Below are positions 56,180 through 64,000 of a stretch of DNA of 64,000 nt, one piece after another. The position numbers and the translations under genes were made by a program. Every line of letters begins with the position of its first letter. Within the stretch, counting starts at the first letter, position 1. The notes below the pieces were generated by a model, which was not told the DNA's origin, did no database searches, and worked only from the letters and a program-made list of their open reading frames with translations. The stretch is from Roseiarcus sp963759955 (lineage in GTDB: Bacteria; Pseudomonadota; Alphaproteobacteria; Rhizobiales; Beijerinckiaceae), in assembly GCA_963759955.1 (NCBI GenBank), contig CAVXCA010000056.1, positions 124,001-188,000 on the forward strand, given 5' to 3'.

Positions 56180-57319
56180 CTAGCCGAGGCCGATTTCCGC
56201 GAGGATCTCGGCGCTGTGCTCGCCTAACTTCGGGGAACGACGGTCGAGCGCGAGCGGGCTTTCGCTCATGACGAGCGGGGCGCGAACGCCGGGCATCCCG
56301 CCCGGAGCGATTTGCATTCCGCGGGAGCGGAATTGCGGATCTGCGAACAGGTCGGCGACCGAATTGATCGGGCCGGCGGGAACGACGGCCTTTTCCAAGG
56401 CGGCGAGCAGGGCGTCACGGCGCCAGGTCTTGATCGCGCCGCCGAGCGCTTCGGCCAGCGCGACCCGGTTTTCCACCCGTGCGGCGTTGGTTCGGAACCG
56501 TTCGTCGTCGCCGAGCGCCTCGACGCCGAGCGTCCGGCACAGGCGGAGAAATTGCTGGTCGTTGCCGACCGCGATGATGACATAGCCGTCGGCGACGGCG
56601 AACGTCTGGTAAGGAGCGATATTCGGATGCGCGTTGCCCATGCGGCGCGGGGCGACCCCAGAGGCGAGAAAATTCATCGCCTGATTGGCGAGCATCGCCC
56701 CCATCGTGTCGAAAAGTGCGAGGTCGACATACTGGCCGCGGCCGGTCCTTTCACGCTGGAACAGCGCCGCTTCGACCGCGATCACGCCATAGAGGCCGGT
56801 ATAGAGATCGGACACCGCGACGCCGACCTTTTGCGGCTCGCCGTCGGGCTCGCCGGTGACGTCCATGTAGCCGGACATGCCCTGGATCAGGAAATCGTAG
56901 CCGGCGCGTTGCGCGTAGGGGCCGGTCTGTCCGAACCCGGTCAGCGAGCAATAGATGAGCCGCGAATTGAGCGCGCTGAGGTTAGCGTAGTCGAGGCCAA
57001 ATTTCTTCAGTCCGCCGACGCGGAAATTCTCGATCAGGACATCCGATCGCGCGGCGAGCCGGCGCACGATCTCGCGCCCTCGTTCAGTCGAGAAGTCCGC
57101 CACGATCGATCGCTTGCCGCGGTTGCAGCCGTGAAAATAGGCCGCCGCGCGTTCGCCGTCCGTCTCCAGAAACGGCGGCCCCCAACGACGGGTGTCGTCG
57201 CCCTCGGGGCTTTCGACCTTGACGACGTCCGCCCCGAGATCGGCAAGCGTCTGCCCGATCCAGGGACCGGCGAGGATCCGCGCGAGCTCGACGACGCGCA
57301 CGCCCTTCAGAGCGGACAT
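56180..57319 (-). CDS. CaiB/BaiF-family CoA transferase, probably glutarate CoA-transferase
   Basis: A 379-residue class III CoA transferase. It begins MSALKGVRVVELARILAGPW, contains the aspartate nucleophile region in CSLTGFGQTGPYAQRAGYDF (about 134-153, followed by a conserved D), and VAVSDLYTGLYGVIAVEAAL near 180. These enzymes move CoA between acids. Beside a glutaryl-CoA dehydrogenase-like gene (two bases away) it most likely makes glutaryl-CoA from glutarate with succinyl-CoA, as in the human SUGCT family. The substrate is inferred from neighbours. Confidence 0.8.
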   Translation of the reverse strand: MSALKGVRVVELARILAGPWIGQTLADLGADVVKVESPEGDDTRRWGPPFLETDGERAAAYFHGCNRGKRSIVADFSTERGREIVRRLAARSDVLIENFRVGGLKKFGLDYANLSALNSRLIYCSLTGFGQTGPYAQRAGYDFLIQGMSGYMDVTGEPDGEPQKVGVAVSDLYTGLYGVIAVEAALFQRERTGRGQYVDLALFDTMGAMLANQAMNFLASGVAPRRMGNAHPNIAPYQTFAVADGYVIIAVGNDQQFLRLCRTLGVEALGDDERFRTNAARVENRVALAEALGGAIKTWRRDALLAALEKAVVPAGPINSVADLFADPQFRSRGMQIAPGGMPGVRAPLVMSESPLALDRRSPKLGEHSAEILAEIGLG

Positions 57320-57321
57320 GG

Positions 57322-58524
57322 TCAGCAGAACGCCTGAAGGCCGGTCTGCGCCCGACCCAGAATGAGCGCATGCACGTCATGCGTTCCTTCGTAGGTGTTG
57401 ACGGTCTCGAGGTTGGCCGCATGTCGCATCACGTGATAGCCGATCTGGATGCCGTTGCCGCCGTGCATGTCGCGCGCGCTCCGGGCGACATCCAAAGCCT
57501 CGCCGCAGTTGTTGCGCTTCATCATCGAGATCATCTCTGGGGCCGCGCGGCCTTCGTCCAACAGCCGCCCGACGCGCAGCGAGCCTTGCAGGCCCAGCGC
57601 GATCTTGGTCTGCATGTCCGCGAGCTTCTTCTGGAAGAGTTGCGTGGCCGCCAACGGGCGGCCGAACTGCTTGCGGTCGAGGCCGTATTGGCGCGCGCGC
57701 AGCCAACAATCCTCGGCCGCGCCCAGGACGCCCCAGGAAATGCCGTAGCGCGCGCGATTGAGGCAACCGAACGGCCCCTTGAGACCGGACACGTTAGGCA
57801 GAAGCGCGTCGTCCCCGACCTCGACGTTGTCGAGCGCGATTTCGCCGGTGATCGATGCGCGAAGGCTCAACTTGCCCTCGATTTTGGGTGCAGACAGCCC
57901 TTTCATGCCCTTCTCGAGAATGAAGCCGCGGATCTGATTGTCGTGCGCCGCCGACTTCGCCCATACGACGAAGACGTCGGCGATCGGCGCATTGCTGATC
58001 CAGGTTTTCGCGCCGTTGAGGCGATAACCGCCGGAGATCTTTTCCGCGCGCGTCCTCATTCCGCCCGGATCAGAACCTGCGTCCGGCTCGGTCAGTCCGA
58101 AGCAACCGATCAGTTCGCCGCGCGCCAGCCCCGGCAAATATTTCTTGCGCTGATCGGCGTCGCCGTAGGCGTAAATCGGATACATCACCAGCGAGCTTTG
58201 GACGCTCATCATCGAGCGAAAGCCGGAGTCGACACGCTCGACTTCGCGCGCGACGAGGCCATAGGAGACGTAGCCGGCGCCGGCGCAACCGAACTCCTCC
58301 GGCAAGGTCACGCCCAAGAGGCCGGCCTCGCCCATCAAGCGAAAGAGTTTGGGGTCGGTCGTCTCGTCGAGATAAGCGCGTTCCACCCGAGGCGCGAGCT
58401 CGTTGGCGGCGAAACCTCGCGCCGAGTCGCGGATCATCCGTTCATCTTCGTGCAGTTCGCTCTCGAGAAGCAGCGGGTCGTCCCACTGAAAAGGGGCGAG
58501 GCCGGGCCCATGACCTTCGTTCAT
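57322..58524 (-). CDS. gcdH: Glutaryl-CoA dehydrogenase
   Basis: A 400-residue acyl-CoA dehydrogenase of the glutaryl type, which oxidises and decarboxylates glutaryl-CoA to crotonyl-CoA. It shows RMIRDSARGFAANELAPRVE, the CFGLTEPDAGSDPGGMRTRA segment near residue 145, RARYGISWGVLGAAEDCWLR near 257 and the catalytic Glu in VNTYEGTHDVHALILGRAQT near 375. It lies between the CoA transferase and the aminotransferase on the same strand. Confidence 0.88.
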   Translation of the reverse strand: MNEGHGPGLAPFQWDDPLLLESELHEDERMIRDSARGFAANELAPRVERAYLDETTDPKLFRLMGEAGLLGVTLPEEFGCAGAGYVSYGLVAREVERVDSGFRSMMSVQSSLVMYPIYAYGDADQRKKYLPGLARGELIGCFGLTEPDAGSDPGGMRTRAEKISGGYRLNGAKTWISNAPIADVFVVWAKSAAHDNQIRGFILEKGMKGLSAPKIEGKLSLRASITGEIALDNVEVGDDALLPNVSGLKGPFGCLNRARYGISWGVLGAAEDCWLRARQYGLDRKQFGRPLAATQLFQKKLADMQTKIALGLQGSLRVGRLLDEGRAAPEMISMMKRNNCGEALDVARSARDMHGGNGIQIGYHVMRHAANLETVNTYEGTHDVHALILGRAQTGLQAFC

Positions 58525-58534
58525 CGCCGGGCCC

Positions 58535-59839
58535 TCACGCCGCGTTCGCCGCGTGATCGGAGACGGCGGCCTCGATCGCGGCTTCGAGCATGGCCAGGCC
58601 TTCGTCGAGAACGGCGTCCTCGATCGTCAGCGGCGGCAGCAGACGTACGACATTGGCGCGCGTGCCGCACGAGAGGAGAATCAGGCCGCGCTTTTCCGCT
58701 TCGGCGACCACGCGGCCGGTCAATCCCGCCGCCGGCGCGCGCGAGGCGCGATCTTCGACGAACTCCATCGCCACCATGGCGCCGATGCCGCGCACTTCGC
58801 CGATCCGCTCCATGCCCTGACGAGCCGCGAGCGAGTTAAGAAAATCCGTTATGCGCGCGCCGATCTTCGTGGCCCTGGCGCACAGGTCTTCCTCTTCGAT
58901 GACCTCGAGCACGGCATGGGCGGCGGCTAGGCCGATGGGACTGCCGGCGTAAGTGCCGCCGAGGCCGCCGGGATGCGCGGCGCCCATGATGCGCGCCTTT
59001 CCGACAACCGCAGAAAGCGGAAATCCGCCTGCGAGTCCCTTGGCGAGGGTGACGATGTCCGGCTTCACGCCGGAATGTTCGATGGACAAGATCTTGCCCG
59101 TGCGCGCCATGCCGCCTTGCACTTCGTCGGCGATCAGCACGATGCCGTGCTCGTCCGCGATCGCGCGCAGCCGTTTCAGGAATTCGGCGGGAGCGATATT
59201 GAAGCCGCCCTCGCCCTGGACCGGCTCGACGATGAATGCCGCTATGCGCGCCGCATCGACGTCGGCGGCAAAGAGGCGCTCCAGGCCGGCGATCGCTTCG
59301 GCTTCGCTGACGCCGTGGAACGCATTGGGAAACGGCGCGTGGAAAACCTCGGCGGGGAAAGGCCCGAAGTTCTTCTTATAGGGCGACACTTTGCCGGTCA
59401 GCGCCATTCCCATCAGGGTGCGACCGTGAAACGCGCCGGAAAACGCGACGACGCCGGGGCGTCCGGTAAAGGCGCGCGCGACCTTGATCGCGTTTTCGAC
59501 CGCCTCGGCGCCCGTCGTGGCGAACATCGCGCGATTCTCTTCGCCCGTATCGACGAGCGCGTTCAGCTTTTCCGCCAGCGCGATATAGCTTTCGTACGGC
59601 GCGACGTGGAAGCACGTGTGCGTGAAGGCGTCCGCCTGTTGCAAGACCGCCGCCATCACCTTCGGATGCCGGTGGCCGGTGTTGGTCACCGCTATGCCTG
59701 CGGCGAAGTCGACGTAGCGACGGCCCTCGACGTCGAAGATGAGCGCATTTTCAGCCCGCGCCGCATAGACGCCCTTTGTCGCGACGCCTCCGGCGACCGC
59801 GGCGGCCTGTCGTTTCTTCAGTTCGGAATTGGTCGTCAT
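58535..59839 (-). CDS. 4-aminobutyrate/5-aminovalerate aminotransferase
   Basis: A 434-residue class III PLP aminotransferase of the GabT/DavT type. The PLP lysine lies in DIVTLAKGLAGGFPLSAVVG near residue 275; ADEVQGGMARTGK near 240 and the FATTGAEAVENAIKVARAFT segment near 105 are typical. The frame is open upstream to 60241, but the ATG at 59839 (MTTNSELKKRQAAAVAGG) is the family start. With gcdH and the CoA transferase, conversion of 5-aminovalerate to glutarate semialdehyde (DavT) is more likely than GABA use. No DavD-like dehydrogenase is in the window. Confidence 0.85.
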   Translation of the reverse strand: MTTNSELKKRQAAAVAGGVATKGVYAARAENALIFDVEGRRYVDFAAGIAVTNTGHRHPKVMAAVLQQADAFTHTCFHVAPYESYIALAEKLNALVDTGEENRAMFATTGAEAVENAIKVARAFTGRPGVVAFSGAFHGRTLMGMALTGKVSPYKKNFGPFPAEVFHAPFPNAFHGVSEAEAIAGLERLFAADVDAARIAAFIVEPVQGEGGFNIAPAEFLKRLRAIADEHGIVLIADEVQGGMARTGKILSIEHSGVKPDIVTLAKGLAGGFPLSAVVGKARIMGAAHPGGLGGTYAGSPIGLAAAHAVLEVIEEEDLCARATKIGARITDFLNSLAARQGMERIGEVRGIGAMVAMEFVEDRASRAPAAGLTGRVVAEAEKRGLILLSCGTRANVVRLLPPLTIEDAVLDEGLAMLEAAIEAAVSDHAANAA

Positions 59840-60006
59840 CACGCCCTTCTTTCTCTTGACGATGTCGTTTCGTTCATCCGGCAAGCCCCGGTGGCGCGTC
59901 CGTTGTTCGACGCCGCCGCCAGACTTGCGTCTCGCGTCCGGTTCGCCGAGCCTTGCGAACGAGGGCGGCCGCACACGAGCCGCCCCGCTTTTCGTCGACC
60001 GTACCG

Positions 60007-61203
60007 TCAGTTCTTCAGCAACGTCGCGACCGGAATCGGCTCGGAAATCGTCCAGCTGTCGACGACCTTCGGCTTGCCCTGTTCGACGTCGACGATCAGA
60101 TAGCGGCCGCGATTCTGGTGGTGAATTTCCGAAGTGAACGTGCGCGGACCGAACAAGGTCTGCTCGTCCTTCATCTTTTCCAGCTCGGCCACCACCTTGT
60201 CGGCGTCGGTCGACTTGGCGCGCTCGACGGCCTTGGCCCACAGGTCGATCAACACGTAGCCGGGATAGACGTACTGGCTCGAAGGATCGCCGCCGGTCAC
60301 CTCCTTATAGCGCTTGTTGAACTCCGTGACTTTCGGGTTGGGATCGTCGCCGTAGATCGAGCCCTGAACCGGCACGTAGAAGTTGGATAGGTCCGGGACG
60401 GCGTTGAGCCAATAGCTGCCGTCGACCCCCGAGCCGTTGATGATCATCGACTTGATCCCCGCGGCGCGGATTTGCTTGATGGCGCTGACGACGCCGGGCA
60501 TCATCGAGCACAGCATGATGGCGTCCGGCTCGTTGGGCAGGCTCTTGATGCGTGTGATCTGGGCGGCTATCGAAGCGTCATCGTTCTTGAAGGTGTCGCT
60601 GCCCACGAGCTTGGCGTCTTTCAGGCGCGGCATCATCCAGTCGAAACCGTCGCATATGCCCTTGTTGTATTCCGTCCAGGTGTCGAGCAAGCGATAGAAC
60701 GTGCGCGCGTTCTTCTTGTTGTACGACCACTCGGCCATCGTGGCGCCCTGCACGGCGGCGAGAACCGACGCGGAGAACGAATGCGGCCCGACGCCTTGGA
60801 TGCCAGCCTTGATCGACTCCGCGCAGAGGAAGAACGAGACCTTGCCGGCGGCTTCCGCCGCGAGCGCGGCCGGAGAGCCGAAGTCGTAATCGCACGAAAC
60901 GATGACGAGATCAGCGCCCTTGTCGAGCACTTCGAGGCCGGCCTTGGCGCCTTCGGCGCGGTCCGTCTTCGTGTCGGCCGTCACGACTTTGATCTTGCGG
61001 CCGAGGAGTCCGCCCGCTTTGTTGATCTCGTCGATACGGATCATCGCGGCGTCTTGCGCGGGCTTGTCGTAAGCCTGCATGAAGCCCGAGGCGGCGGTTG
61101 CGAAACCGACGATGATATCGTCGGCCGCTCGAGCGGCGCCGGCGCCTATTGTGAGCGATCCGAGCAGGATCGCCATCCCCATTTTCAATGCGCTTCTCAT
61201 CAT
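60007..61203 (-). CDS. ABC transporter periplasmic substrate-binding protein, LivJ type
   Basis: A 398-residue exported binding protein. The signal peptide occupies about residues 1-27 (MMRSALKMGMAILLGSLTIG, ending ARA). The mature part (DDIIVGFATAASGFMQAYDK, then GLLGRKIKVVTADTK) fits the amino-acid-binding class. It is the last transporter gene, 48 bases downstream of the LivM-type permease, and is followed by the aminotransferase gene. The ligand is probably the amino acid or dicarboxylate handled by the next genes. Confidence 0.9.
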   Translation of the reverse strand: MMRSALKMGMAILLGSLTIGAGAARAADDIIVGFATAASGFMQAYDKPAQDAAMIRIDEINKAGGLLGRKIKVVTADTKTDRAEGAKAGLEVLDKGADLVIVSCDYDFGSPAALAAEAAGKVSFFLCAESIKAGIQGVGPHSFSASVLAAVQGATMAEWSYNKKNARTFYRLLDTWTEYNKGICDGFDWMMPRLKDAKLVGSDTFKNDDASIAAQITRIKSLPNEPDAIMLCSMMPGVVSAIKQIRAAGIKSMIINGSGVDGSYWLNAVPDLSNFYVPVQGSIYGDDPNPKVTEFNKRYKEVTGGDPSSQYVYPGYVLIDLWAKAVERAKSTDADKVVAELEKMKDEQTLFGPRTFTSEIHHQNRGRYLIVDVEQGKPKVVDSWTISEPIPVATLLKN

Positions 61204-61254
61204 TACCTCCTTGGCGCCACGCGCCCCCTGTTCGCCGACTCCGGAACGCCCTTG

Positions 61255-62301
61255 TCACTCCGGGTCGGCTTGTCGAGCGAACGGCCACCGCCGCCACACG
61301 AATTCACGATTCCGCGTCAACCCCGTCGGACGGAACATGAGGATGACGATCATGATCGCTCCGATCGCGATCTCCTGAATCCCGTTCGGGATAGAGAGCG
61401 TCGCGAAGCCGACATCGATCCCCTTCTCCAGCCAGCGAAGCGCTTCGATGATGCTCGACAGCGCCACGACGCCGACCACCGCGCCGGAGAGGCTGTTCAT
61501 GCCGCCGACGACCAGCATCGACAGGGTGATGAAGGTAAGGTTCATGTAAAAGGCGTCCGGGTTCACGACCCCGAGAAAATGCGCGTAAAGCGCCCCGGCG
61601 AGCCCGATAATGGCGGCGCTGAGCACGAAGGCGACGAGTCGCTCGCGAACCATGTCGACGCCCGATGCGCTCGCCGCGACCTCTTCGTCGCGCGACGCGC
61701 GCAGCGCGAGGCCCGAGCGCGAAATCGCATAGAGATAGGCGACGATGACCGCCGCCGCCGCGCCGGCCAGCGCGGTCCAGAGTCCCGTTCTCATCGGAAT
61801 TCCGACGATCGAACTCGTCGCGCCGGTCACGGACTGCCAATTCGAATACACCGTGTTGATGACGGCGAGCATCGCGAACGTCGCGATCGACGCCGCGATG
61901 CCGCTCAGGCGCATGAGCACGCGCCCGAAGACATAGGCGACGGCGCCGGTGAAAATCGTCGCCAGCAGCAGCGAAACGGGAAACGGCAACTGGTTGTGAG
62001 CGACGATGTCGGGCAGTCCGCGCAGAGAGAACCTCTTCATCGCCGGCGGGATGGTGAACCAGGCCGTCGCATAGGCGCCCAGGCACATGAATCCTATCTG
62101 GCCGAAACTGATCACCCCGGAATTGCCGATGAAAGTGTAAAGGCCGACGACGATCATCACGCGGATGAACATCTCCGTGACGGTGCGCGTCAGCGGACCG
62201 CCGGCGAACATCGCCGCAGCGACGGCGATGACGACAAGCGCGGCGACGAGAATGATCGGCGTCGAAATCGTCCGGGCGAGCAGCGAAGGGCGGGCGCTCA
62301 T
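61255..62301 (-). CDS. livM: ABC transporter permease, LivM type
   Basis: A 348-residue membrane protein. LivM landmarks are LYTFIGNSGVISFGQIGFMC near residue 52, RLSGIAASIATFAMLAVIN near 132 and VVGGMNSLSGAVVGVVALS near 275. The ATG at 62301 overlaps no other gene; two bases separate it from the livH stop. The frame runs on to 63066 as a shadow of livH. This is the second permease of the glutarate-region transporter. Confidence 0.9.
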   Translation of the reverse strand: MSARPSLLARTISTPIILVAALVVIAVAAAMFAGGPLTRTVTEMFIRVMIVVGLYTFIGNSGVISFGQIGFMCLGAYATAWFTIPPAMKRFSLRGLPDIVAHNQLPFPVSLLLATIFTGAVAYVFGRVLMRLSGIAASIATFAMLAVINTVYSNWQSVTGATSSIVGIPMRTGLWTALAGAAAAVIVAYLYAISRSGLALRASRDEEVAASASGVDMVRERLVAFVLSAAIIGLAGALYAHFLGVVNPDAFYMNLTFITLSMLVVGGMNSLSGAVVGVVALSSIIEALRWLEKGIDVGFATLSIPNGIQEIAIGAIMIVILMFRPTGLTRNREFVWRRWPFARQADPE

Positions 62302-62303
62302 CG

Positions 62304-63218
62304 TCAGACCCTCCGCTTGGCGGATTTGACCGCGAACAGACCGTCCGGTTTCAATAACAGCGTGACGATCACCGCGCCGTAGACGAATGCGTCGCGAAAC
62401 GGACGCGCATCGAGCGGCAGCACCACCTGCATGAGCACGCTGGCGCCCCCGATGAGAAAGCCGGCGACAACGGCGCCGACAAGGTTGCCGAGACCGCCGA
62501 TCACCGTTGCGATGAAGGCGACGAGCATGATGGAGGCGCCCATCTGAATGTCGGCCGTGCCGGTCTGCGTCGCCAAAATCAGGCCGATCGCAGCCGCCAG
62601 CATGCCGCTGAGGGCGAACGCGACCATGATCACGCGATTGGCCCGCACGCCGAGCATGCGCGCCATCGTGAAATTGTCCGCCGCCGCGCGCATCTCCAGG
62701 CCGAAACGCGTGTGCTTCAAGAACAAGGTCAGCGCGGTCAGCACAGCGAGCGTAATGGCGATCGTGACCACCTGCAGCAGCGGAATGTGCGCTCCCAGAA
62801 ACTCCACCGGCAAGCTCAGGCTCGGCCAAAGATCGATCGATTTCGGCCGGCTGGAGTACAGCATCAGCAGCGCGTAGCGGATGACGAACCCGAGCGCGAA
62901 GGAGGTGATCATCATCGTGGCCGGATTGGAGTTTCGGAACCGGCGGAAGACGACGACTTCCGACAGCACCGAGAGCCCCGCCCCGATGAAAAGGATCAAC
63001 GGCACGAGCACAATGGTCGGCAAGACGCCGAAGAAGAGAATCGCGGTGGCGTCGATCGAGGGCCACAGCAGTGCAAAGACGCAGAACGCGATGATGTCGC
63101 CGTGGGCGAAGTTGACGAGCCGCATGACCCCGAAAATCAGGGCGATGCCGAGCGCGCCGAGGGCGTAGAGACTACCCAGGCTCAGGGCGTCGAAAATGAT
63201 CTGCAGGAGGGCGATCAT
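62304..63218 (-). CDS. livH: ABC transporter permease, LivH type
   Basis: A 304-residue permease with about eight membrane segments. The LivH start is ALSLGSLYALGALGIALIFG near residue 12, followed by VNFAHGDIIAF, and near the end GGLGNLVGAVVAGFLIGGAS. Two-base gaps separate it from livF on one side and livM on the other, so the operon is tightly packed. Confidence 0.92.
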   Translation of the reverse strand: MIALLQIIFDALSLGSLYALGALGIALIFGVMRLVNFAHGDIIAFCVFALLWPSIDATAILFFGVLPTIVLVPLILFIGAGLSVLSEVVVFRRFRNSNPATMMITSFALGFVIRYALLMLYSSRPKSIDLWPSLSLPVEFLGAHIPLLQVVTIAITLAVLTALTLFLKHTRFGLEMRAAADNFTMARMLGVRANRVIMVAFALSGMLAAAIGLILATQTGTADIQMGASIMLVAFIATVIGGLGNLVGAVVAGFLIGGASVLMQVVLPLDARPFRDAFVYGAVIVTLLLKPDGLFAVKSAKRRV

Positions 63219-63220
63219 GG

Positions 63221-63940
63221 CTAATCTTCGTATCCGAAATAGGCGCGCTTCAGAGCGTCGGCCTTGACGAGGTCGCGCGCCGCGCCTTCCATGACGACGC
63301 TGCCGCCGCGCAGCAGCAGCATTTCACCGCCGGTCAGCATTGCGCGCGCGGTGCTCTGCTCGACGATCAGCAACGTCAGCCCGCGCGCGTCTCGCAGGCG
63401 CAGCAGGCTCGCATAGACATCGTCGATGATTTGCGGCGCCAGGCCGAGAGACGGTTCGTCGATCGCAATGACGCGAGGCCCGGCCATGAGCGCGCGACCG
63501 ATGACGAGCATCTGTTGCTGGCCGCCCGACAGCAGACCGGCCGGAGTCGCCTTGCGAGCGCGCAGCATTGGAAATGTCGCATAAATCTCCTCAAGATCGC
63601 GCGCGGCCTGATCGCGGTCGGCGCGCATCCCGGCGCCGACGCGCAGATTTTCGTCCACTGTCAGCGAGGTGAAGACGTCTCGCCCTTCAGGGACCATCGA
63701 GACGCCGAGGCGCGCGATGTCTTCCGGCGAGCGGCCGTCGATGCGCGCGCCGTCGAACGTGACCTTTCCCGCGCGCGGTCGGACCGTGCCCGCGACGACT
63801 TTGAGCAAGGTCGATTTTCCCGCGCCGTTGGGTCCCGTCACGAACAGCGTGTGTCCCGCTTCGAGCCGCAGCGACACGTCCCGCAGCGCGGTTAGTTGTC
63901 CGTAGTTGACGGCGATATGATCGACCGAGAGAAGCGTCAC
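63221..63940 (-). CDS. livF: ABC transporter ATP-binding protein, LivF type
   Basis: A 239-residue ATPase. Walker A is GPNGAGKSTLLKVVAG near residue 37, the signature is LLSGGQQQML near 140 and Walker B is VIAIDEPSLGLAPQ near 160. It starts with GTG at 63940, overlapping the stop of the upstream livG (GTGA). Confidence 0.93.
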   Translation of the reverse strand: MTLLSVDHIAVNYGQLTALRDVSLRLEAGHTLFVTGPNGAGKSTLLKVVAGTVRPRAGKVTFDGARIDGRSPEDIARLGVSMVPEGRDVFTSLTVDENLRVGAGMRADRDQAARDLEEIYATFPMLRARKATPAGLLSGGQQQMLVIGRALMAGPRVIAIDEPSLGLAPQIIDDVYASLLRLRDARGLTLLIVEQSTARAMLTGGEMLLLRGGSVVMEGAARDLVKADALKRAYFGYED

Positions 63941-64000
63941 GCCGAGGCCTCCGCCGGTTCGGCCTGCGTGCCCATGTAGGCGTGCCGGACAACCTCGCTC
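63937..64000 (-). CDS. livG: ABC transporter ATP-binding protein, LivG type (3' end only)
   Basis: The last 20 codons, SEVVRHAYMGTQAEPAEASA, are in the window; HAYMG corresponds to the EAYLG end of LivG proteins. The stop at 63937-63939 overlaps the livF GTG start. The rest of the gene is beyond the right edge. Confidence 0.75.
   Translation of the reverse strand, partial: SEVVRHAYMGTQAEPAEASA

Noticed and set aside
55838..56227. 129-codon plus-strand frame beside the IS remnant
   Set aside because: It begins inside the remnant transposase and overlaps the end of the CoA transferase gene; no family resemblance.

Overview
The window is high-GC DNA from an alphaproteobacterium, most likely of the order Hyphomicrobiales (Rhizobiales). 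The evidence is gene order and regulation typical of that group: cobS-cobT beside a J-domain gene and bolA; cytochrome c - kdsB - pheA; the chvE-gguA-gguB sugar transporter with a divergent gbpR-type LysR gene; and a SAM-II riboswitch in front of metZ. A complete N-methylglutamate (NMG) pathway points to a methylamine-using, possibly methylotrophic, member such as a Beijerinckiaceae or Methylocystaceae relative. The genus is inference.

Layout. 1-5949: an ABC transporter of the branched-chain amino acid class (livG end, livH, livM, livJ, livF) plus a PaaK-like adenylating enzyme, probably for an aromatic or other organic acid. 5975-10673: cobT, cobS, a J-domain protein, bolA and a small membrane protein. 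10709-15611: ugd, a HAD phosphatase, ffh, rpsP and a frameshifted rimM. 15624-20833: gbpR-like regulator and chvE-gguA-gguB. 20967-27822: phosphotransferase/acyl-CoA dehydrogenase pair, cytochrome c, kdsB, pheA, upp, pgsA, moaD, moaE. 27822-28967: an intact IS630-family element sitting exactly in a CTAG shared by two convergent stop codons. 28967-33349: GlsB-like protein, metZ with its riboswitch, a class 3 lipase, a frameshifted dCTP deaminase and tRNA-Gly(CCC). 33906-37311: two collinear PP2C-kinase fusion genes. 37507-55082: the methylamine region. 55137-55839: a decayed IS630 transposase. 56180-64000: glutaryl-CoA pathway genes (CaiB-type CoA transferase, gcdH-type dehydrogenase, aminotransferase) and a second complete Liv-type transporter, all on the minus strand; together these suggest uptake and breakdown of 5-aminovalerate, glutarate or lysine-derived acids.

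The methylamine region works as one unit. GmaS makes gamma-glutamylmethylamide, the glutamate-synthase-like Mgs proteins make N-methylglutamate, and the four-subunit sarcosine-oxidase-like MgdABCD oxidises it back to glutamate and a C1 unit. PurU and FolD handle tetrahydrofolate-bound C1. An APC permease with a near-perfect sigma-54 promoter, a GlxA-type AraC regulator and an XRE-cupin regulator complete it. A TTTCCTA-type near-palindrome recurs before the permease, before the XRE-cupin gene and between mgsA and gmaS, and is a candidate operator for the XRE-cupin protein. Two features differ from the usual set: the GXGXG and FMN subunits (MgsB, MgsC) are one polypeptide, and a GltD-like reductase carrying a second glutamate-synthase-like barrel lies in the operon.

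The most unusual observation is the pair of PP2C-kinase fusions. They align residue for residue, but one has lost the phosphatase metal ligands and kept the kinase residues, while the other has kept the phosphatase and lost the kinase catalytic aspartates.

Five otherwise ordinary genes (rimM, glsB-like, dcd, mgsA, purU) are each broken by one single-base frame change. Sequencing or assembly error is the simplest explanation, so these should be read as probably intact genes.
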